Source: Sulfuritalea sp.
Lineage (GTDB): Bacteria > Pseudomonadota > Gammaproteobacteria > Burkholderiales > Rhodocyclaceae
Length of the DNA: 53,018 nucleotides
NCBI GenBank assembly: GCA_030696505.1
Contig: JAUYSD010000164.1
Span: 1-53,018, forward strand
Direction: 5' to 3'
Part shown: positions 43,745 through 50,151 of the stretch, one piece after another
Layout of the letters: the number at the start of each line of letters is the position of its first letter
Numbering within the stretch: position 1 is the first letter of the stretch
Program-made: the position numbers and the translations under genes
Notes under the pieces: generated by a model
Told to the model about the DNA's origin: nothing
What the model saw: the letters and a program-made list of their open reading frames with translations, nothing else
The model's database searches: none

Positions 43745-43880
43745 TGGGGGCCCCCGTTTTTCCGGTCTATGCCGTTCTGGTTGGGATTGTTTGCAAAGAC
43801 CATTCTACAGCCGCCGGTGCCGCGGCAGCCGTCCGAATAATGCCATTCGCTTGGTAAGGGATTGGCTGCGCGGATTGCAA

Positions 43881-43903
43881 GAGTTGGTGCTGGCGACACG
43901 GCG
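43881..43903 (+). repeat. Dispersed 23-bp repeat, copy R6
   Basis: GAGTTGGTGCTGGCG then ACACGGCG, 14 nt before the glpD ATG, so it would lie in the glpD 5' leader. Confidence 0.7.
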
Positions 43904-43917
43904 TAACATGCGCTTCC

Positions 43918-45423
43918 ATGCCTGCCGACACTCCGCCCTCCGTGCCGCCCATCGATCTGCTGGTCATCGGCGGCGGCATCAACGGCACCGGCATCGCGCG
44001 CGATGCCGCGGGCCGCGGCTTTGCGGTGACCCTGGTGGAACGCGGCGACCTGGCCGGCGCCACCTCGTCGTGTTCCTCGAAGCTGGTCCATGGCGGTTTG
44101 CGCTATCTCGAACAGTACGAGTTCCGCCTGGTGGCCGAAGCCCTGGCGGAACGCGAAACGCTGTTGCGCATGGCGCCGCACCTGGTCTGGCCGACGCGCT
44201 TCGTGATGCCCCATGTGCCCTGGCTGCGCCCGCGCTGGATGATCCGCGCCGGACTGTTTCTCTACGACCATCTGGGCGGTCATCATGCGGATTCGCGGCT
44301 GGCGCGCTCGGCTTCGGTGCGGCTCGATCGCGGCCCGTATCACGCCGGCCTGCAGGACCGCTATCGCCACGGTTTCATCTATTCCGACTGCCGCACCGAC
44401 GACGCGCGGCTGGTGATCGCCAACGCGCGCGACGCGGCGCGACTCGGCGCGCGCATCCTGCCGCATACCGAACTCGTCGCTGCGCAGCGTAGCGGCGGCC
44501 TCTGGCAGGTGCAACTGGCCGGCGGCGAGACCCTGCAGGCGCGCGCGATCGCCAATGTCGCCGGGCCCTGGGTCAAGCAAGTCCTCAATCAGCGGCTCGG
44601 CGTGCCTTCCGCCGATTCCCTGCGGCTGGTGCGCGGCAGCCACCTGGTGCTGCCGCGCCTGTACGCGGGCGAGCATGCCTTCATCCTGCAGAACGACGAC
44701 CGCCGCGTGGTGTTCATGATTCCCTACGAGGGACGCTTCACCCTGCTCGGCACCACCGACGTGCTGGAAACCGGCGATCCGCTGCGACCGCAGGCCACGG
44801 CGGAGGAGGCCGCCTACCTGTGCGCCGCCGCCGGCCGCTACCTGCAGCAGGCGCCGCGGCCGCAGGATGCGGTCTGGCGTTTCGCCGGCGTGCGCCCGCT
44901 GTACGACGACGGCTCGGGCGATCCCGCGGCCATCACCCGCGATTACACCCTGCGCCTGGATAGCCAGCAGCAGGCGCCGGTGCTGTCGGTGTTCGGCGGC
45001 AAGCTCACCACCTATCGCAGTCTTGCCGAGCAGGTGGTCGATCGCCTGGCTGCCGCCCTCGGGCAGCGCCGGCCGGCATGGACCGAGCGCTCGACCCTGC
45101 CCGGCGGCGATCTGCCGGCTGGCGGTTTCGACCAATTCGTCGCGCAGCAGATCGCACCGCGCTTTCCGTGGCTGCCGGCCCCGCTGCGCGCGGCCTTGGC
45201 CCGGCGTCACGGCAGCGAGCTGGGCGGCCTGCTGGGCGATGCCCGCAGCCTGGCCGATCTGGGGGAGGATTTCGGCGGCGGGCTGTGCGAACGCGAACTG
45301 GAATGGCTGATCGCCCGCGAATGGGCGCGCTCGGCCGACGATGTGCTGTGGCGCCGCAGCAAATGCGGCCTGCACATGACGCCGGAGCAGCGCCAGCGGG
45401 TCGCGCGCCGCATGGGCGGTTAG
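43918..45423 (+). CDS. glpD: Aerobic glycerol-3-phosphate dehydrogenase
   Basis: 501 residues. The FAD-binding start DLLVIGGGINGTGIARDAAGRG is followed by SSKLVHGGLRYLEQ, RGSHLVLP and VFGGKLTTYR, all hallmarks of GlpD. It oxidises sn-glycerol 3-phosphate to dihydroxyacetone phosphate at the inner membrane and feeds electrons to quinone. No ribosome site is visible; the dispersed repeat R6 lies where one would be expected. No glpK or glpF is nearby. Confidence 0.95.
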   Translation: MPADTPPSVPPIDLLVIGGGINGTGIARDAAGRGFAVTLVERGDLAGATSSCSSKLVHGGLRYLEQYEFRLVAEALAERETLLRMAPHLVWPTRFVMPHVPWLRPRWMIRAGLFLYDHLGGHHADSRLARSASVRLDRGPYHAGLQDRYRHGFIYSDCRTDDARLVIANARDAARLGARILPHTELVAAQRSGGLWQVQLAGGETLQARAIANVAGPWVKQVLNQRLGVPSADSLRLVRGSHLVLPRLYAGEHAFILQNDDRRVVFMIPYEGRFTLLGTTDVLETGDPLRPQATAEEAAYLCAAAGRYLQQAPRPQDAVWRFAGVRPLYDDGSGDPAAITRDYTLRLDSQQQAPVLSVFGGKLTTYRSLAEQVVDRLAAALGQRRPAWTERSTLPGGDLPAGGFDQFVAQQIAPRFPWLPAPLRAALARRHGSELGGLLGDARSLADLGEDFGGGLCERELEWLIAREWARSADDVLWRRSKCGLHMTPEQRQRVARRMGG

Positions 45424-45698
45424 GGCGCCCGCCCGCCACTCCCTCGCACCGGCCTGCCGGACCTGCCCGCAGACCGGCGCTGTCGTTGCCTGGACCGGGG
45501 GTTCCGCGCAAAATGCATTCATCACAAACTCCGCTCGACTATGACGCTGAGCATAGGCGGCAACGCGGCGGTGGCATGTGCGCTATGCCACATATGGCAG
45601 CAAGATTCGTCGATTCCTTGCCGCCCAAACGAAGTTTCTCCTACTATTCGGATGGCGCCCGTCGCGCCGCAGAACTTTCCCCCGACAAGGAGTGGCCC

Positions 45699-46097
45699 AT
45701 GATCGAAGGCAGTTGCCTGTGCGGTGGCGTCCGCTATCAGTATGACGGCGAGATCGGTGAGATTTCGATCTGCCATTGTGCTCAGTGCCGCAAGGCGCAG
45801 GGGTCGGCTTTTGCCGCGGTGAGTCCGGTGGCGTCGGACAAATTCAGACTCATCGCAGGCGCCGAACTGCTGCGGGAATACCGGTCCTCGGCGGACAAGG
45901 CCAGGGTATTTTGTTCGCACTGCGGCAGTCCGATCTACAGTGCCAAGGACGATTTGCCGGAGGTCAGGCGCTTGCGCCTGGGTACGGTCGATACACCCAT
46001 CGCCTGCGACAATGTTTTCCACATTTTCGTCGACTCGAAGGCATCCTGGTGGGATGTCGGCGATGCGCATCCGCGCTTCGCGCAGCGCAAGCCTTAG
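45699..46097 (+). CDS. GFA-family (DUF636-like) zinc protein
   Basis: 132 residues from ATG 45699 with AAGGAG 9 nt upstream. Zinc ligands follow the family pattern: SCLCGGVRY, CHCAQCRKAQGS and FCSHCGSPIY. Founding members bind glutathione and formaldehyde; most act on unknown substrates. The upstream 275 nt contains no gene but a 7-bp hairpin (GTGGCAT/ATGCCAC, 45571-45591). Confidence 0.9.
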   Translation: MIEGSCLCGGVRYQYDGEIGEISICHCAQCRKAQGSAFAAVSPVASDKFRLIAGAELLREYRSSADKARVFCSHCGSPIYSAKDDLPEVRRLRLGTVDTPIACDNVFHIFVDSKASWWDVGDAHPRFAQRKP

Positions 46098-46111
46098 GGC
46101 AGGGCACCGAC

Positions 46112-46588
46112 ATGCTGCCGCAATCACTGACGGAACTGGAGAAGATCCGCGCGTCCTGCAAGACCATGGTCAGGCGCCGCGCCGCGACCTCGGGCGGCAT
46201 GTCGCTGATCCCGATTCCGGGGGTGGACATTGCCGGCGATGTCGGTCTGCTGCTGCAATTGATTCCGGCGATCAACCAGAAGTTCGGACTGACTCCCGAG
46301 CAGATCGACGAACTCGATCCGCGGCACAAGGTGCTGATCTACGCCATGCTGAAAAAGGTCGGCAGCGACCTCGCGGGACGGGCCATCACCAAACGGCTTG
46401 CAGTGGCGGCGCTGAAAAAGGTCAGCCTGCGCCTCGCCACCAAACAGGTGCTCAAGTACCTCCCCGTCGCCGGGCAGGCTGCCGCCGTGGCGCTCAGCGT
46501 GACGGCGATGATGTATCTGGGCAACTCGCATGTCGACGCCTGTTATGAAATTGCCAAGGGAGCGATCAAGAATGAACCAGAAGCCTGA
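46112..46588 (+). CDS. DUF697/EcsC-like small protein
   Basis: 158 residues. SLIPIPGVDIAGDVGLLLQLIPAINQKFGL resembles the hydrophobic helical repeat found in DUF697-type proteins that accompany GTPases. A further hydrophobic helix (YLPVAGQAAAVALSVTAMMYL) follows. It probably associates with the inner membrane. It starts 14 nt after the GFA gene and overlaps the next start by 17 nt. Confidence 0.65.
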   Translation: MLPQSLTELEKIRASCKTMVRRRAATSGGMSLIPIPGVDIAGDVGLLLQLIPAINQKFGLTPEQIDELDPRHKVLIYAMLKKVGSDLAGRAITKRLAVAALKKVSLRLATKQVLKYLPVAGQAAAVALSVTAMMYLGNSHVDACYEIAKGAIKNEPEA

Positions 46589-47111
46589 GCCAGCGCGTTT
46601 CGCGATCCCGCAGGAACTGGAGACCGGGCGGCTGCGGCTGCGGATGTTCCGCGACGAAGACTGGCGCGGACTGCACGAGCACTACGCCGATCCGGAATGC
46701 ACGCGCTTCACCTTTCGCCGCGCCCTGACCGAAGCCGCCACCTGGCGCGCCATGGCCAGCATGGCCGGGCACTGGCTGCTACGCGGCTACGGACCCTACG
46801 CGGTCGAGGAAAAGTCCTCGGGTACCGTGCTGGGCACGGTCGGGCCCTGGTATCCGATCGAATGGCCGGAGCCGGAAATCAAGTGGTCGCTGGCGCGGCG
46901 GCACTGGGGCAAGGGCTACGCCAGCGAGGCGGTGCGCGCGGTGCAGCGTATGGCGCATGACTGCCTGCCGCAACTGCGACTGATCAGCCTGATCGACAGC
47001 CGCAACGAGGCCTCGATCCGGCTCGCGCTGGCGGTCGGCGCCGTACTTGAACGCGAAATTGAATTCGCCGGTGCGCCTTTCCACATCTACCGCCATCCGG
47101 CAGTGGCTTGA
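46572..47111 (+). CDS. GNAT N-acetyltransferase (RimJ/RimL-like)
   Basis: 179 residues. LETGRLRLRMFRDEDWRGLHEHYAD starts the RimJ/RimL-like domain; the acetyl-CoA loop is RRHWGKGYASEAV, and SLIDSRNEASIRLALAVGA completes the fold. The ATG at 46572 has GGGAG 9 nt upstream; an upstream ATG at 46530 lies deeper within the previous gene. Substrate unknown. Confidence 0.88.
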   Translation: MNQKPEPARFAIPQELETGRLRLRMFRDEDWRGLHEHYADPECTRFTFRRALTEAATWRAMASMAGHWLLRGYGPYAVEEKSSGTVLGTVGPWYPIEWPEPEIKWSLARRHWGKGYASEAVRAVQRMAHDCLPQLRLISLIDSRNEASIRLALAVGAVLEREIEFAGAPFHIYRHPAVA

Positions 47112-47124
47112 CTTGTTGACCGCT

Positions 47125-47967
47125 ATGGAACATCGACAATTCGAACTGCGCACCGCCGACGGGGTGAACCTGGCGGGCCAGGCCTGGATGCCGCCCCAGC
47201 CGCGCGCCGTGATCGCGGTGGTGCATGGCATCGCCGAGCATTCGGGTCGCTACGCCTTTCTCGCGGCAAGGGCCAATCGCCAAGGCATCGGCGTGGTCTC
47301 GGTGGATTTGCGCGGCCATGGCCGCTCACCGGGCGAGCGTTCCTATGTCGAACGCTTCGACGACTATCTGCAGGACGTCGATGCACTGCTGACAAAGGCG
47401 CAGGAATTTGCCGCGGGCCGCCCGCTATTCCTCATGGGGCACAGCATGGGCGGCGCGATTGCCCTGCGCTGGCTGGCACAGCGCGAGGGAAAGCTGGCGG
47501 GGCTGGTGCTGTCGTCCGCCGCGCTGAAGATCGGCGGCGACGTGCCGCGTCTGCTGGTGGCGCTGGCGCCGCTGCTGTCGCGCTGGCTGCCGCATCTGCG
47601 CGGTACGCGTATCGATCCGGCGCTGATCAGCCGCGATCCGGCGGCAGTTGCGGCCTATGTCGGCGATCCGCTGGTGAGCCTGCAGGCGCCGCCGGCGCGC
47701 ACCGGGGCCGAACTGCTGCGGATCATGGCGGTCAATCGCGTATCGGCGCCGGGACTCGATGTGCCGGTGTACCTGTTTCACGGTGATGCCGACCGGCTGA
47801 CCGACCCGGCCGGCAGCCGGGAAATATTCGATCTGTGGGGTGGACCGGATCGCAGCCTGCGGCTATGGCCCGGCAGCCGCCACGAGACGCTCAACGACCT
47901 GGATCGGGAGGCCGTGGCCACCGAACTGCTGGATTGGGCGGTGGCGCGTATGCCGAAGGGCGATTAG
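47125..47967 (+). CDS. Alpha/beta hydrolase, monoacylglycerol-lipase type
   Basis: 280 residues. VVHGIAEHSGRY and VDLRGHGRSPGERSYV are family marks of the serine aminopeptidase S33 / monoglyceride lipase group. The nucleophile is Ser107 in GHSMGG; Asp in FHGDADRLTD and His in SRHETLND complete the triad. A lipid-ester substrate is likely. It follows the GNAT gene by 13 nt. Confidence 0.88.
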   Translation: MEHRQFELRTADGVNLAGQAWMPPQPRAVIAVVHGIAEHSGRYAFLAARANRQGIGVVSVDLRGHGRSPGERSYVERFDDYLQDVDALLTKAQEFAAGRPLFLMGHSMGGAIALRWLAQREGKLAGLVLSSAALKIGGDVPRLLVALAPLLSRWLPHLRGTRIDPALISRDPAAVAAYVGDPLVSLQAPPARTGAELLRIMAVNRVSAPGLDVPVYLFHGDADRLTDPAGSREIFDLWGGPDRSLRLWPGSRHETLNDLDREAVATELLDWAVARMPKGD

Positions 47968-48097
47968 GCGCTTGGCGTGGCGATTTGCGTCGGCGCTCGC
48001 CATTCGCCGGGTGGCTCCGAATGAACTATGTTTGTAATAAAGGGCTATGCGGCCTTCCCGTGGAGCCGATCCTGCAACCGTTGAAGGAGATCGCATC

Positions 48098-48883
48098 ATG
48101 CAAAAAACTGCCTGGGTGGCGGCCGCTGCCGCCGTCCTCATCGGTGGCGGGGTGGCGACTTATTATTTCCTGCAGGACGAGCCTCCGCCGCCACCGCCAC
48201 CCCCGCCAAAGATAGCCCGTGATCCGGTGCGGGCGGCGCCTGCACCGGTTGTGGCGCCGACCATACGTCATCCCTTGGGCGGGGTGACGGCTACGGGATT
48301 GCCGGAACTGGAGCAAAGCGATGCGCCCCTGCTGCAGGCGCTGGACGAATTGCTGGGCAAGAAATGGCGGGCCTATTTCCTTCCCGAGAGTGTGATTCGG
48401 CACATTGTCGCCACAGTGGATAATCTTCCGCGCGAGCGGCTGCCGGCCGATGTGATGCCGCTCAAGCGGGTGCCCAGGCCTTTCGTCACGACGGGCAAGG
48501 GCGCGGCGCTGGCGATCGGCGCGCGCAATTCTGCTCGCTATGCCGCCTATGTGTCGGTCGTCGCCGCGATCGATGCAGCGAAACTGGTCGCGGTGTATGT
48601 GCGCTTCTATCCGCTGTTCCAGAAGGCCTACGAGGAACTGGGGAACCCGAAGGGCTATTTCAACGATCGCCTGGTCGCAGCGATCGACGATCTGCTGGCC
48701 GCGCCGGACCTTGCCGGTCCAATCAAGCTGGTGCGGCCGATGCTGCATTACGAGTTCGCCGATCCCGCGCTGGAAGCGCGCTCTGCCGGCCAGAAGATCA
48801 TGATCCGGATGGGGAAGGACAACGCCGCCAGGGTCAAGGCCAAGCTGGGCGAGATCCGCAAGCTGGTGGCGACCGGAGGATGA
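48098..48883 (+). CDS. DUF3014-family membrane-anchored protein
   Basis: 261 residues from ATG 48098 with AAGGAG 9 nt upstream. One N-terminal membrane helix (about 5-25) is followed by nine consecutive Pro, then a periplasmic domain with LPELEQSDAPLLQAL and FLPESVIRHIVATVDNLPRE, which match DUF3014. Function of the family is not established. A hairpin with a short T-run 70 nt downstream may end its transcript. Confidence 0.85.
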   Translation: MQKTAWVAAAAAVLIGGGVATYYFLQDEPPPPPPPPPKIARDPVRAAPAPVVAPTIRHPLGGVTATGLPELEQSDAPLLQALDELLGKKWRAYFLPESVIRHIVATVDNLPRERLPADVMPLKRVPRPFVTTGKGAALAIGARNSARYAAYVSVVAAIDAAKLVAVYVRFYPLFQKAYEELGNPKGYFNDRLVAAIDDLLAAPDLAGPIKLVRPMLHYEFADPALEARSAGQKIMIRMGKDNAARVKAKLGEIRKLVATGG

Positions 48884-48956
48884 ACTCGCCAAATGGGGAA
48901 ATAAAACAAACCACTTCAACAGTTGGGTTTTTGGTCTTATAGTTGACCTATCACGA

Positions 48957-49098
48957 ACGCGCGGGGCGAAACCCTGCTTCGCGTGTTTTCCCGAGCCGAC
49001 GCCAAAGCGCCGGCTCTCCCTGCGGATCGGGAGCAACTCCCGGCTGCACTGTGATGGGGTCGGTGGATTCTGCCCTCAAGGCTAGGATCGGCCGACCC
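48957..49098 (+). other. Hairpin-rich leader upstream of rnfB-like gene
   Basis: Four stems in about 140 nt: GCGGGG/CCCTGC with loop CGAAA plus an outer CGC/GCG, ending GTTTT (48957-48988; may terminate the DUF3014 gene); GAGCCGaCGC/GCGcCGGCTC with loop CAAA (48993-49016); CGGGAG/CTCCCG with loop CAA (49028-49042); GGGTCGG/CCGACCC (49057-49098). No protein is coded in 48884-49249. I recognise no known riboswitch class. Confidence 0.45.
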
Positions 49099-49249
49099 GG
49101 CTTTCTTCGTTGTCTCTCCACGGCAGGCGCATTCCACGACAAGTGGCGCGTTGGCCGTTCGAGGCGCGAGATGAAATCCATGATCTTGGCGCGGCTTTGT
49201 TTCTCGCTTGAAGAAACGCCGCACCGCACAGGCGAGGGAGCAGGGAGCA

Positions 49250-50128
49250 GTGGAGTCGTTGTCCAATCTGGCAGTTGCAGGGGCTTTCATGGCAGGGCTG
49301 GGCGTGATCCTGGCGTTGCTGCTGGCTTTTGCCAACAAGAAGCTTTACGTCTACGAAGACCCGCGCATCGGCGAGGTCGAGGACCTGCTGCCGAAGTCGA
49401 ATTGCGGAGCCTGCGGCCAGGCCGGCTGTCGCGACTTCGCCGAGAAGGTGGTCGGCGGCGACATCATTCCCGCGCAGTGCACGGTCAGCACGCCGCAGCA
49501 GCGCCAGGGCATTGCCGACCTGCTCGGCGTTGCCGCCGGCACCATGGAGAAAAAAGTGGCGCGCCTGGCCTGCGGTGGCGGCCGTCATGTGGCCTTCCTG
49601 CGCGCCCGCTACGAAGGCCTCAAGACCTGCCGCGCGGCGGCCGTGGTCTCCGGCGGCGGCAAGGAGTGCGCCTGGGGCTGCCTCGGCCTGGCCGACTGCG
49701 CCACGGCCTGCACCTTCGACGCCATCGCCATGGATGCCCACGGCCTGCCGGTGGTCGATAGCGAGAAGTGTTCGGCCTGCAACGACTGCGTCGAGGTCTG
49801 TCCCAAGGGCCTGTTCAGTCTGGAACCGGTGAGCCACCGCCTCTGGGTGGCGTGCAAGAACCAGGCCGACGGCGACACCGCCGAGGCTTCCTGCGAGGTG
49901 GCCTGCACCGCCTGCGGCAAGTGCGTCGCCGATGCGCCCTTGAAGCTGATGCAGCTCGCCGGTCAACTGGCCGTGGTCAATTACGACTGGAACGACCGCG
50001 CCACGCGCGCACCCATCGAACGCTGCCCGACCGGCGCCATCGTCTGGTTCGAAACGCCCGACCGGCCGGTCAAGGGCGCCGCCGCCAAGAAAATCCTGCG
50101 CAACGATCCGTTGCCCCTGCATTATTGA
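49250..50128 (+). CDS. RnfB-like multi-cluster ferredoxin protein
   Basis: 292 residues from a GTG preceded by GGGAG. An N-terminal membrane helix (about 8-28) is followed by the RnfB-type Fe-S module with Cys52, 55, 60 and 77 (NCGACGQAGCRDFAEKV) and ferredoxin motifs CAWGCLGLADCATAC and CSACNDCVEVCPKGL. Further Cys (CEVACTACGKC) lie beyond. In Rnf complexes RnfB carries electrons from ferredoxin. Here it stands alone 23 nt before a 2-oxoacid:ferredoxin oxidoreductase, so it may serve as that enzyme's membrane electron acceptor. A TTG at 49208 would add 14 basic residues. Confidence 0.88.
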   Translation: MESLSNLAVAGAFMAGLGVILALLLAFANKKLYVYEDPRIGEVEDLLPKSNCGACGQAGCRDFAEKVVGGDIIPAQCTVSTPQQRQGIADLLGVAAGTMEKKVARLACGGGRHVAFLRARYEGLKTCRAAAVVSGGGKECAWGCLGLADCATACTFDAIAMDAHGLPVVDSEKCSACNDCVEVCPKGLFSLEPVSHRLWVACKNQADGDTAEASCEVACTACGKCVADAPLKLMQLAGQLAVVNYDWNDRATRAPIERCPTGAIVWFETPDRPVKGAAAKKILRNDPLPLHY

Positions 50129-50151
50129 ATTCGCATTGTTAGGAAGCCGCC

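Noticed and set aside
42274-43903. CRISPR array suggested by repeated 23-bp units
   Set aside because: Copies are irregularly spaced, in both orientations, tens of kilobases apart, and partly inside genes; no cas genes.
48950-49100. Cobalamin, TPP or Moco riboswitch upstream of the rnfB-like gene
   Set aside because: Conserved core sequences of these classes as I know them are not present.
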